Part shown: one piece after another, positions 20,632 through 32,259 of the stretch
Numbering within the stretch: position 1 is the first letter of the stretch
Layout: each line of letters begins with the position of its first letter
Assembly: GCA_021234155.1 (NCBI GenBank)
Contig: JAJEKV010000054.1
Span: 9,196,655-9,260,654 of the forward strand
Direction of reading: 5' to 3'
Source: Isoetes taiwanensis
Taxonomy: Eukaryota; Streptophyta; Lycopodiopsida; Isoetales; Isoetaceae
Length of the DNA: 64,000 bases
Notes under the pieces: generated by a model
What the model saw: only the letters and a program-made list of their open reading frames with translations
Told to the model about the DNA's origin: nothing
Databases searched by the model: none
Translations under genes and position numbers: made by a program

Positions 20632-22125
20632 CACCAACATGCCAAGGTGGCTCTACCATGCCACCTAGGCTCAAACATGCCAAGGTGGCTCCAACATGCC
20701 ACCTAGGCTCCAACATGACAAAATGGCTCAAACATGCCACCCAGGCTCCAACGTGCTCAAACATGCCACGCAGCTCCAACATGCCACCTATGCTCCAACT
20801 TGCCAAGGTGGCTCAAATATGCCACGGGCTCCCAACATGCCACCTAGGCTCCAACATTCCTAGGTGGCTCAAACATGCCACATAGGCTCAAACATGCCAT
20901 GCGGGGCTCACTTAAACTCCAACATGCCAAGGTGGCTCCAACATGCCACCTAGGCTCAAACATGCCAAGGTGGCTCAAACATGCCACCTAGGCTCCCCAA
21001 CATGCCACCTAGGCTCAAACATGCCGTGGCTCAAACATGCCAAGGTGGGCTCAAACATGCCACCTAGGCTCCAACATGCCACCTAGGCTCAAACATGCCA
21101 AGGTGGCTCAAACATGCCACGTGGGCCTCCACCATGCCACCTAGCCTCCAACATGCCAAGGTGGCTCACAACATGCCACCTAGGGCTTAAAATATGCCAA
21201 GTTGGCTCAAACATGCCACCTAGGCTCCAACATGCCACCGTGGCTCTAACCACGCCACCTAGGCTCAAACATGCCATGGGCTCCAACATGCCCGTGCCAA
21301 GGTGGCTCCAACATGCCACCTAGGCTCCAACATGCTCAAACATGCCACGCTGGGCTCTAACATGCCACCTATGCTCCAACTTGTCAAGGTGGCTCAAATA
21401 TGCCACGTGGGCTCCAACATGCCAAGGTGGCTCAAGCATGCCACCTGAGGGCTCCAACATGCCACCTAGGCTCCCAACATGGCAAGGTGGCTCAAACATG
21501 CCCACGTGGTCTCCAACATGCCACCTAGGCTCCAATATGCCAAGGTGGCTCCAACATGCCAAGGTGGCTCAAACATGCCACCCAGGCTCCAACGTGCTCA
21601 AACATGCCAAGGTGGCTCAAACATGCCGTGGGCTCCAACATGCCAAGGTGGCTCAAACATGCCACCTAGGCTCAAACATGCCAAGGTGGCTCAAACATGC
21701 CACCTAGGGTCGCGAACATGACAAAATGGCTCAAACATGCCACCTAGGCTCCAACGTGCTCAAACATGCCACGCGGGCTCCAACATACCACCTATGCTCC
21801 AACTTGCCAAGGTGGCTCAAATATGCCACGCGTGGGCTCCAACATGCCACCTAGGCTCCAACATTCCTAGGTGGCTCCAAACATGCCATCTAGGCTCCAA
21901 CATGCCACCCGGGGCTCAAACATGCCGGTGGCTCAAACATGCCAAGGTGGGCTCAAACATGCCACCTAGGCTCCAACATGCCAAGGTGGCTCAAACATGC
22001 CGTGGACTCCATAATGCCCGTGGGCTCCAACATGCCAAGGTGGCTCCAACATGCCATGCAGGGCTCCAACATGCCAAGGTGGCTCGGGCATGCCACCTAG
22101 TCTCAAGCATGCCACCTAGGCACCC
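20632..22125 (+). repeat. Minisatellite array A, unit about 18-19 bp
   Basis: Nearly every line is built from two alternating related units, CATGCCACCTAGGCTCCAA and CATGCCAAGGTGGCTCAAA. They vary by point changes and small indels, with interspersed variants such as CATGCCACGTGGGCTCC. Both units contain or nearly contain a short palindrome (CCTAGG, CCAAGG/CCTTGG). The array spans about 1.5 kb inside the gypsy element. Open frames across it (peptides such as NMPPRLQHAKVAQTCHLGS) are a by-product of the repeat, not genes. Confidence 0.95.
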
Positions 22126-22258
22126 CAAGTGGTGACATGGCATGCCAAAGCAAGGTCAAGTTTTGACTAGGCCAAAAAAAAACCAAAGATGTCCATCTTT
22201 GGTCTTTTCATTGGGTGATGTTGGCAAGTTTTAGGTGACATGGCTAGATGATGGTGAC
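22126..22258 (+). repeat. ~130-bp module bordering array A
   Basis: This stretch starts CAAGTGGTGACATGG and ends ATGATGGTGAC. It recurs as its reverse complement at 26119-26250 and again, same inverted sense, at 27921-28038. Shared landmarks are the gactaggcc, ccaaagatg and catgtcaccactt blocks. The copies border the minisatellite arrays, so array plus module behaves as a composite repeat unit. Confidence 0.85.
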
Positions 22259-22342
22259 ATGGACCTTGGATGTCTTTGCAAACAAGGCGGGGCACCTTTG
22301 GCCCCTTTCTTGTGAAGGGGAGTCTTGAAAGGTATATATGCT

Positions 22343-25180
22343 GGTGCATTTTCTTTTTTGCGTATCGTCATCTTGCACATCCACCGCCAAGATTTCACCT
22401 TTTTGAGACCGGATTTTTATCGTGCTTTTCTTTGTGTTTATGCTCAGGAAATTCATAATTAATGCATGGGGGGGGAAAAATCCTGGTTTTCAACCAGCCA
22501 GCTGGCTTGCCAAGTGGCCCGGAGAGTATAGGAAAATCCCACCATTATTTCGGATGAGTTTTAGACCCTCGATTTTTTATTGGGATGGCCGGCGTTGGCC
22601 CGACAAGGTTTAGACACGTTTTCGATTTTGGGGCATGGAGGAGGCCCGGTTGGCGATCCGACCTGCATGGCGTCGTCCGGAATCCATGCGAAATTACCCT
22701 ATGGGACAAGTTCCACGGCGAGTTTTCCTGGGGGATCAATCACTTACCCCTCACTAGGAGGTATGCAAACATCCACCTCCATGCCAATTGACTACAAGTG
22801 TGTAGTAAGCGACCTACTTTGGCATTTCTTGAGAGGGGGGTGGTCTTCGCCCCTAAACTTGGTCCCCTAGGTAATGGGGATGTTCGGGTCCATTGGCGGA
22901 GCCAGGTTCGATTTCGGTGAGTGAGGGTCCGGCCAGATCCTTAGCCCCGACTTGGACTAGCAACTGCGAGAACAAGATACTTGGGGTTCACCACGAGGCC
23001 CCTGGTAGAAGATTGAAGTGAGAATAGCAGCACTAGGACTGCTAGGTGGTATACATGAGACCACGGAGAAGCAAAGCTAGCTCCACTACCTAGTAGGGCC
23101 GTTAAGGCAGTGGTCTTCGGAAGGGGGTTGGCTCGGGCTTCGTCTCATGCCTCGCTTGTGCTTCCATTGCGGTGCATTTTCTCTTGCGTGTCGCGGCGTC
23201 ATCTTTGCACATCACATAAGATTTCACCTTTTTTGAGACCGAATTTTTATACATTGCTTTTCTTTGTGTTTATGCTCAGGAAATTCATAATTAATGCATG
23301 GGGCGGGGAAAAATCCTGGTTTTCAGCCGGCTGGCTTGCCAAGTGGCCCCGAGAGTATAGGAAAATCCCGGTATTTCGGATGAGTTTTAGACCCTCGATT
23401 TTTTATTGTGATGGCCACCGTTGGCCTTGGCGGGGGGTTTAGACCACGTTTTTGATTTTGGGGCATGGAGGAGGCCCGGTTGGCGATCCGACCTCGCCCG
23501 TCGTCCGGAACAATGAAATTACCCTAGGGGACAAGTTCCACGGCGAGTTTTCCTGGGGGATCAATCACTTACCCCTCACTGGGAGGTATTGGCATCCACC
23601 TCCATGCCAATTGACTACAAGTGTGTAGTAAGCGACCTACTTTGGCGTTTCTTGGGAGGGGGTGGTCTTCTGCCACGAAACTTGGTCCCCTAGGTAATGG
23701 GGATGTTAGGGTCCATTGGCGGAGCCAGTTCGGTTCCGAGTGGGGGTCCAGCCCGTCCCTCGGCCCCGGCTTGGATTAGCCCACGCAAGAACAAGATACT
23801 TGGGGTTCACCACGAGGCCTGGTAGAAGATTGAAGTGACAATAGGAGCACTAGGACTGCTAGGTGGTATACATGTGACCACCGGAGAAGAAAAGCTAGCT
23901 CCACTTCTCCGGTGGGGCATTCACCAGGCCGGTGGCCTCGAGAAAGGGGTTGGCTGGGAAGCTCGTCTCATGCCTCTGCTTGTGCTTCTATTTCGGTGCA
24001 TTTTTCTCTTGCGTGTGCAGCGTCATGTTGCATATCTGCCAAGATTTCACCTTTTTGAGACCGGATTTTTTATCGTGTTTTTTGTGTTTATGCTTCCGGA
24101 AATTCATAATTAATGCATGGGGCGGGGAAAAATCCTGGTTTTCAGCCAGCTGGCTTGCCAAGTGGCCCCGAGTATAAAGGCAAATCCCGGTATTTTGAGG
24201 GTGAGCTTTAGACCCTCGATTTTTGATTGGGATGGCCAGTTGGCCAGCGGCGAGTTTAGACCACGTTTTTCGATTTTGGGGCATGGAGGCCCGGTTGGCG
24301 ATCCGACCTCTCCACATCAAAATGCGGAAGCCAAAATTACCCTAGAGGACAAGTTCCACTACCCGGTTTTTCAGGGGGATCAATCACTTACCCCCACTAG
24401 GAGGTATTGACATCCACCTCCATGCCAATTGACTACAAGTGTGTAGTAAAGCGACCTACTTTGGCGTTTCTTGGAGGGGGTGGTCTTACGCCTTACGAAA
24501 CTTGGTCTCCTAGGTAATGGGGATGTTCGGGTCCATTGGCGAGCCCGGTTCTCGATTCGGTGGGGGTCCGGCCCGTCCTCATTGACTTGGACTAGCCTGC
24601 GAGAACAAGATACTTGGGGTCACCACGAGAATACGATAGAAGATCGAAAGTGAGAATAGCAGCACTAGGGACTGCTGGGTGGTATACATGTGACCCGCGG
24701 AGAAGCAAAGCTAGCTCCAGCGCCCGATGGGGCGTTACCAGGCCGGTGGCCTCGGGAAGGGGTTGGCTCGAGGCTTCGTCTCATGCCTCTGCTTGTGCTT
24801 CTATTGCGGTGCATTTTTCTCTTGCGTGTGCGGCGTCATGCACATCCATGCCAAGATTTCACCTTTTTCGAGACCGGATTTTTATCATTGCTTTTCTTTG
24901 TGTTTATGATCCGAGAAATTCATGATTAATGCATGGGGCGGGGAAAAATCATGGTTTTCAGCCAGCTGGCTTGCCAAGTGGCCCCGGCGTCTGAGGAAAA
25001 TCCCGGTATTTCGGGTGAGATTTAGACCCTCGATTTTTGATTGGGATGGCCACCGTTGGCCACGGCGGGGTTTAGACCACGTTTTTGATTTTGGGGCATG
25101 GAGGAGGCCCCGGTTGGCGATCCGACCTCTCCATGTCATCACGGAGCGAAATTACCCTAGGGGACAAGTTCCACGGCCCT
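22343..25180 (+). repeat. Higher-order tandem repeat, ~820-bp unit, ~3.4 copies
   Basis: The landmark GGTGCATTTTCT occurs at about 22343, 23171, 23995 and 24808; AATTAATGCATGGGG and GGGGCATGGAGGAGGCCCGG also recur once per unit. The first unit starts at the GGTGCATTTT landmark and the fourth is cut off near 25180. Copies are highly similar but carry many short indels, especially in G- or C-rich stretches. No protein domain was recognised in any frame. It lies in the middle of the gypsy post-pol region. Confidence 0.9.
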
Positions 25181-25199
25181 CTTGATCAGAGGAGCATCC

Positions 25200-26030
25200 C
25201 CAGAATGTAAACCCTATCAAACCCTAGGGTTTGCTAGGGTTTACATCTCAGCGTCAAGGCAGGAGACTAACACATCGAAACTTTGCATGGAGTTCTCTGT
25301 GTATGCTCACGGGGACCATGCGGGAGATGGGGTCAAATCCCCTAGCGGCATGCTTTTCCGGAACTCCCTTCTTTGGAAAGGGGCTTGTGAAGGGAGTCTC
25401 AGAAAGGTATCTTTTTGCTTTGGGAAATTTGGCTCTGTCTCCCGGTGCCATGAGGGTAATCCGGCCACGGGTATTCCGCGTCGGATCCACGGGCCCCCAC
25501 GGGTCGCCGGGCATCCCGAATGTAAACCCTATCAAACCCTAGGGTTTGCTAGGGTTTACATCTCAGCGATCAAGGCGGAGACTCACACATCGAAACTTTG
25601 CATGGAGTTCTCGTGTATGCTCGGGGACCATGCGGGAGATGGGGTCGAATCCCCCTGCCCCAGCGACATGCTTTTCGAGACTCCTTCTTTGGAAAGGGGC
25701 TTGTGAAGGGGAGTCTCGAAAAGGTATCTTTGCGCCGGGGAAATTTGGCTCTGTCTCCCGGTGCCATGAGGGTAATCCAAAGACGGGTATTCCGTGGGAT
25801 CACGGGCCCTCACGGGTCATCGGACATCCCAGAATGTAAACCCTATCAAACCCTAGGGTTTGCTGGGGTTTACATCTCAGCGTCAAGGCGGAGACTCACA
25901 CATCAGAAACTTTGCATGGAGTTCTCATTGTGGTATGCTCTGAGGGACCATGCTTTGGGAGATGGGGTCGAATCCCCTAGCGCCCAACATGATGATCGGA
26001 CTCCCCTTCTTTGGAAAGGGGCTTGTAGAG
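25200..26030 (+). repeat. Tandem ~315-bp units each with a telomere-like palindrome
   Basis: Three units are spaced 315 and 314 bp apart. Each opens with a 40-bp near-perfect palindrome (25206-25245, 25521-25560, 25835-25874) made of AAACCCTA motifs on one arm and TAGGGTTT on the other. After it come CATCTCAGCG, ACTTTGCATGGAGTTCTC and CTTTGGAAAGGGGCTTGT. The third unit is incomplete and runs into CTCTACAAAAATTTC. AAACCCTA equals the plant telo-box and telomere unit. Confidence 0.9.
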
Positions 26031-26118
26031 TTCTCCAAGATCCTTCTATTCTATCCCTTGCCAAACTCCTCTACAAAAATTTCAAAGGTTATCATATTTC
26101 TTGCATAAAGTCCTAGTC

Positions 26119-26250
26119 GTCACCACCATCTAGCCATGTCACCCAAAATTTGCCAACATCACCCAATGAAAAGACCAAAGATGGACATCTTTTCATTTTG
26201 GCCTAGTCAAAACTTGGCCTTGCTTACTTGACATGCCATGTCACCACTTG
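26119..26250 (-). repeat. Inverted copy of the ~130-bp module
   Basis: This is the reverse complement of 22126-22258 with scattered differences, recognised by gtcaccaccatctagcc, ccaacatcacccaatg and catgtcaccacttg. With 22126-22258 it makes an inverted repeat around the 820-bp and 315-bp arrays. Confidence 0.85.
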
Positions 26251-27920
26251 AAGTGCCTAGGTGGCATGCTTGAGCCTAGGTGGCATGCACGAGCCACCTT
26301 TGCATGTTGGAACCTGGGTGGCATGTTGGAGCCTCATTGGCATATGGAGCCACATTGACATGTTTGAGCTTGGCTCCAACATGCCAAGGTGGCTCCAACA
26401 TGCCACCTAGGCTCCAACATGCCACCTATGCTTCAAACATGCCACGTGGGCTCCAACATGCCACCTAGCATGCCACCCAGGCTCCAACATGCCACACGGG
26501 CTCCAACATGCCGCGTGAGGCTCCAACATGCCACATAGGCTCTAACATGCCAAGTTGGCTCCAGCGTGCCACCTAGGCTCCAACATGCCACCTAGCATGC
26601 CACCTAGGCTCCAACATGCCACCTAGACTCCAACATGCCACACAGGCTCCAATATGCCGCGTGAGCTCCCACATGCCACCTAGGCTCCAACATGCCACCA
26701 CGCTCCAACATGCCACATGGGCTCCAACATGCGACCCTAGCATGCCCACGGGCTCCAACATGCCACGTGAGCTCTAACATGCCACCTAGGCTCCAACATG
26801 TCAGGTGGCTCCAACATGCCACCTAGGCTCCAACATGCCAAGGTGGCTCCAACATGCCACCTAGGCTCCAACATGCCACCTACGGCTCCAAAGATGCCCC
26901 GTGGGCTCCAACATGCCACCTAGCATGCCACCTGAGGCTTCAACATGCCACGGGCTCCAACATGCCGCGTGAGCTCCAACATGCCACATAGGCTCCAACA
27001 TGCCAGGTTGGCTCCAACGTGCCACCTAGGCTCAAGCATGCCAAGGTGGCTCAAATATGCCACCTAGGCTCCAACATGCCACCAAGGCTTCAACATGCCA
27101 CGTAGGCTCCAACATGCCACCTAGGCTCCAACATGCCAAGGTTGGCTCCAACATGCCACCTAGGCTCCAACGTGCTCAAACATGCCAAGGTGGCTCAAAC
27201 ATGCCACGTGGCTCCAACATGCCATGTGGGCTCCAACATGCCAAGGTGGCTCAAACATGCCACCTAAGCTCAAACATGCCAAGGTGGCTCCCACATGCCA
27301 AGGTGGCTCCAACATGCCACCTAGGCTCGAACATGCCACCTAGGCTCAAACATGCCAAGGTGGCTCAAACATGCCACCTAGGCTCAAACGTGACAAAATG
27401 GCTCAAACATGCCACCTAGGCTCAAACGTGCTCAAACATGCCATGCTGGCTCCAACATGCCACCTATGCTCCAACTTGCCAAGGTGGCTCAAATATGCCA
27501 CGTGGGCTCCAACATGCCACCTAGGCTCCAACATACCTAGGTGGCTCAAACATGCCACCTAGGCTCAAACATGCCATGCATGCTCACTTAGGCTCCAACA
27601 TGCCACCTAGGCCCCAAACATGCCAGGTAGCTCAAACATGCCACCTAGGCCCCAACATGCCACCTAGGTGTTTGAGCCACCCGCAACATTGGAGCCCACG
27701 TGGCATGGTTGAGCCACCTTGGCATGTTGGAGCCCGGTGGCGTATTGGACCTAGGTGGCATGTTTGAGCTTCCTTGGCATGTTGGATCCTAAATGGCATG
27801 TTTGAGCCATATTGGCATGTTGGATGCCACGTGGCATGGTTGAGCCACCTTGGCGTGTTAGAGCCAAGGTGGCATATTTTGAGCCTAGGTGGCATGTTTG
27901 GGCCACCTGGCATGTTGCCG
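26251..27920 (+). repeat. Minisatellite array B, with strand switches
   Basis: It is built from the same ~18-19-bp units as array A. The first ~120 bp (to about 26370) and the last ~250 bp (from about 27663) run in the opposite sense (TAGGTGGCATG, TTGGCATGTTGGAGCC). The long middle part runs as CATGCCACCTAGGCTCCAA. The two switch points are internal junctions where unit polarity reverses without foreign sequence between. Confidence 0.93.
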
Positions 27921-28038
27921 TGCCATGTCACCCAAATTTGCCAACGTCCCCACGAAAAAACCAAAGATGTACATCGTTTCATTAGTGGCCTAGTCAAAAC
28001 TTGACCTTGCTTACTTAGCATGCCATGTCACCAATTGG
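27921..28038 (-). repeat. Third copy of the ~130-bp module
   Basis: It carries the same blocks as 26119-26250 in the same orientation (gccatgtcacccaaattt, ccaaagatg, cctagtcaaaacttga, catgtcaccaattgg), slightly shorter. It closes array B on the right. Confidence 0.82.
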
Positions 28039-31000
28039 AGGTCACATCATCTTTTCCATGCTCTTTGCTTGTATTGCAAGTGTAACGACATCAAGATCCC
28101 ATTATACCTCTAGCATTTATTTCCTATGGGTTTGTAGGCGACTTTATAAACAATGTTTCAAGGGTTATCAGGAGAATCGTTTTAGAAGTACAAAGGACCA
28201 AGGATTGATCATATCATGGCCTACAAGTTTACCTTGTATTATATATGGCGCCGTATTATTGGACATGCATATAACCTTCTCATATTCATTTCCTTTCCTC
28301 CTAGTTTGTTGAAGTGTTACAGGTTAGAAGCTCTCAATTTGGACTCACGAGATTCAACAACTCAAAAATTTAACAACTCCTTCACGAGTCGTCCATGTGA
28401 ATCAAAACAGGGGAAATGGAATTTCGTTCCATTATATGACTTAAGAAACTCGAAGTCCTAAGGGATAGGGCAATTGGGGGATTCTTAACTCCTTGTGGAT
28501 GGAATTCAACTATTGAAAATGGGTGAAAATAATCGTACCCTAGTTTTGATGATTCTTTCGCATGGTATTCCTTCCAGCGGAATCACCAATTAAGAAATTA
28601 CGTAGATGGAATCATTTGCCCAAACTATGCAGTAACACAGTAATTACGCATTTTGAGGGAAATTTCTTACCCTCTGAATGAATCCATAGGCACTCGAGCA
28701 GGTTTTTGGTTTGCATGGATGACCTCCTCTAATCCATCTTATTCTGACCCTCATACAAGTCATCCGAACCAACCTGGAGCTCAATCGACTGAGATATTCA
28801 TGCTCAAAGATTTGAGCAAAAACGCGAAAAAGGAATACCATGCGATGTAATCACCAAAACCCGGGGCGGATTATTTTCATCCCTTGAGAGTGTAAGCATG
28901 GGAATGCCCATGGCGACATGGCCATTAAGGTGCGAGCAACATTTGAATTGCAAAGTACATTATAGCTAAATGGGAGTTGGAGTTAGAATGTCTAGGAAAA
29001 AATAAAATAAAAATACTAATAGGGGCTATATTTTCCTTAGGATGAAAAACAACTTATTTTTTATACATGCATAGTAATTTGTCATTTTATTCAGCGGTAA
29101 AGATGAGCGGCGAGGATCTTGATCCACATCCTATGATTTTATTGGCTCGATAATTAATGGTTAGATTAAAGGCAGCCGAGATCAGCGTCACGGATCTTGA
29201 TCCCTCTCCTTTAATCTTATTGGCTTAGAGTAAAGGCACATTTAACCCTTGTAATTTTCCCGCCTAAGTTTTGTGCTTTTGTGCCCCTTTTACCTAGTTT
29301 TTGCCTCTGCGACTACAATTTTGAAGAAACACAGATCGGCCTTCGCATGGCTATGGCGATGGCGCTTTAATTTGGACTTCGCGGCTATGTAACCGCATGG
29401 CTATGGCGATGGCGCTTCCAGCAATCGTAGTGGCGCTGGCGCTGGACTTTTCTCCAGCTATGGCCGTAGCATCTGGTAGCTCTTCCTCAGATTCTACCTT
29501 TCTTGTTGCTTTTGATTTTTTTTGTTTCAAATCAATCACAAGATCTTGCTATTTATTTGAAACAGGGATTGTGATAGTCGTTGTGGCGCTGAGCGGTAGC
29601 CCTAAAAGAGCCAAGGCAGATCGGATCACGGCTTGCAAGATCTTTCTATGACGAGGTTTGGTAGAAAAACTCATCTAACAACAATCGATACAAAATAATT
29701 GTTCTAACTTGGCATGGCGAATTTTTCTTAGCGGATGGTCAATTTGTTCTATTGTGTGAATGGCGGTGGCTTCAAATATGGCTGTGGCTTTGGTTATCAA
29801 ACATATAAATTTTACGGATGCGCATATGGGCAGAAAATCTGCATACATTACGTGCTATGGCAATAAAAACCCTCTCCGGATGTGCGGTTGGGATAATATT
29901 TTGAAACTAGGTTTCAAGGCAATGATAAAGCTTCGATGAAGCAAACACATTTGGATAAGATTTCGGATAAGGTAGTAGCGGACGAAAATATGATGATGGT
30001 ATGTGCCCAATCAATCATGTTGTTGTAGCGGATGGATCTCTATTATAGCGGATGGATCTCTATTATGAAGCTTGTTAAATCTGGAAAAGAAAAGGGTTTC
30101 CTTGTGGCAAAATTATATAGGTAAAGGGTCTTCAAGAGCCCAAACAATTTGATACGCCATTCTATTATTAAATATTCTTGTTTATCTTTGATGAATCATT
30201 TGTAGCCATTTGTTTATCTTTGATGAATCAATAACATGGATCGAGTTGTTCTAAAATGAGCCTTCATGATTTGCGTAGTTTTAGTGGCCTATTCTTGCAA
30301 CTGCAATAACCAATGTTTAATAAAACTGCGCTTTTGCAATAACCAATGTTTAATAAGCGGGCCGCACATTTATTTCTTCTTAAACAATGTATGCCCGTGT
30401 TAATATATCATTAGCTAGGATAGCTAGGATAGGAGATATATTAGAAATGTGTTTTTTCTATGCGTTGTAATGGTGCATTTTTAATTTTGAAAGTATGCCA
30501 CGTGTTAATATTCTATTTGCTAAAATGCATATTAGCTTTTAAATCATAATATATTAACTTTTAAATTGTGGTCTATAATAATTTTTTTTTAATGTGTGCC
30601 ACGTGTCAACATTTGATTTGTTAGAAGATATATTATAAACAATACTTTATTTTTCCTACGTGTAGTAATAATGCTTTATTATTTAAAAAGTATGCCATGT
30701 GTCCATATTTGATTAGCTAGAATAATGTTTTATTATTTAAAAAGTATGCCACGTGTCAATATCTCATTAGTTAAATAACCACATTAGAAATTTACGTTTT
30801 TTCTACATGTTATAATATTACTTTTTATATGTCCTTATTTTAGGAAAACAATAGCTAAATTTCAATAACATATGTAGTGTTTTATAAATTAAAAAAAAGG
30901 CCATGCGTGATTTTTTTAATTTTGCAAAAACAACACTTGAAACGACGTGTCGTTATTGAGGAAAAGAACAGTTGAAAACATCATATTTCTATTTCCTACG

Positions 31001-32250
31001 TGTTCTTTTCTTTGTAGTCCTTTATTTCTAGTGTTGTAATTTAATTTTTCAGGTGTAGTAAAATTAAAACCTATGCGTGCGATTTTGCATGGTTCCACAA
31101 AAAACAACATCGAAGGAAAAAAGTACACGTTGACAAAAATTCACAAAAACTATGTTAATTTTTTCAGCGTGGAATTTTCCCGCCAAAAAACCACCTTGTC
31201 TCTTTTGTGCAAATCCGGATAAAAGCGACCCCGCGTGGACTTTTGGGACCATTTGGTGTTGTTTTGGCATAAAACAACACCTCAGTACAAGTAAAAACAA
31301 GCGTGGTCCAAAAATTGGGGTCGGTGTGAAGGCAGAGGACGAAGCAAAGAAGCGAGGACGAAGGCGCCAGAGAGACGAAAAAGGTTTAGGGGCGCCGCAA
31401 AGATGGGGAAGGGGCATGATAAGGGCTAAGCTGCAACCGTGGATGGTGCCAGTGTCGAGGAAGGATGCTAAGGGGCGATTGAGAGGCAAAAATTTGGCTA
31501 AGTCCCCAAACAACAAAGGGAGAAGCAATGAACGGTGGAGATGAGGCGGAGAGAATGAGGGGATGTGACAGTGGGCAAAGGACACACATTAATGTCCGAC
31601 GGGCGTGAAAAGAAGAAATGGCATTCAACTTTGGTAACTTCGAAGTGGGATATCATTAAAAGGAATGTGTCAAGGTACCATGGCTAGATATGCTACGGGA
31701 GAAAAGATTCTCATTTTAGAAAAAAACCTTGCATTGCAAAACACGTTGGCGATTGTTGTGATTGGTCCACATCGACAAGGAGTTCCTCGCTTGGCTATAT
31801 AAGACTAACCGAGTGAAGCAAAGGTATCCGATGGCGCCAAAGATGGTCGCCGCCGGGTTTGAACGAGGACCGCACTATGCCCACGTAACCGCCGGGAGTG
31901 GATTACCCGCAAGATGAATTGGCCGACCTCTCGGCGCCGCCACAATCGTGGCGTGAGAATGGACGGCTGGTGTGCGGGATGGTCAACATCCCGACCAAGA
32001 CCAACGGATGGAGGTGGTTCGCACCTTTTGGGATCCCTGAAGCGTAACCTCCTCTACCACCTCCTCCAAGATCACCTGCCCGAACCCGGGAGTAGAGGGT
32101 TTTTCCTCTTAGGTTTTAGTAGATGGGGCTCTGAGCCCATTTTTGTATATAGGGCGGTGCCCATATTTTAATTAGATGGGCCGTGCCGCATTTTGTAAAA
32201 ATATCCACTATAATATAAGATGCCGCCTTTCTAGTCACTGTGGTGTTTGC
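28039..32250. other. Low-complexity post-pol region of the gypsy element
   Basis: No protein family was recognised. Near 30,480-30,790 a degenerate AT-rich repeat occurs about four times, each carrying ATGCCACGTGTCAA followed by TTATTATTTAAAAAG-like sequence. At 29,340-29,420 GGCTATGGCGATGGCGCT is repeated. At 29,104 and 29,190 a short block (gatcttgatcc...ttattggct) is repeated. 31,790-32,200 is GC-richer, with TATATAAG at about 31,796 on the plus strand followed by an 85-codon frame; this could be an unrelated nested promoter or LTR piece, but no boundaries were found. Confidence 0.5.
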
Positions 32251-32259
32251 TTCTTGAAC

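Noticed and set aside
20632-22135. Many long ORFs (up to 132 codons) with repeated peptides such as NMPPRLQHAKVAQTCHLGS on both strands
   Set aside because: They are a trivial product of an ~19-bp minisatellite that happens to avoid stops in several frames; both strands and several frames are equally open.
22422-25706. Repeated frames in the 820-bp and 315-bp units (for example FRPSIFDWDGHRWP)
   Set aside because: The frames shift between copies and no codon-level conservation is visible; treated as non-coding tandem repeats.
26280-27767. ORFs with peptides such as HVGACWSLGGMLEP
   Set aside because: Same minisatellite artefact in array B; no gene features.
20632-27920. CRISPR-like appearance of short regular repeats
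   Set aside because: Units are contiguous without unique spacers and the sequence is clearly a plant nuclear locus; it is a minisatellite.
31914-32171. Possible small gene with a TATATAAG box on the plus strand
   Set aside because: Arg/Pro-rich frame in GC-rich DNA at the 3' edge of gypsy pol; no domain or boundary evidence.
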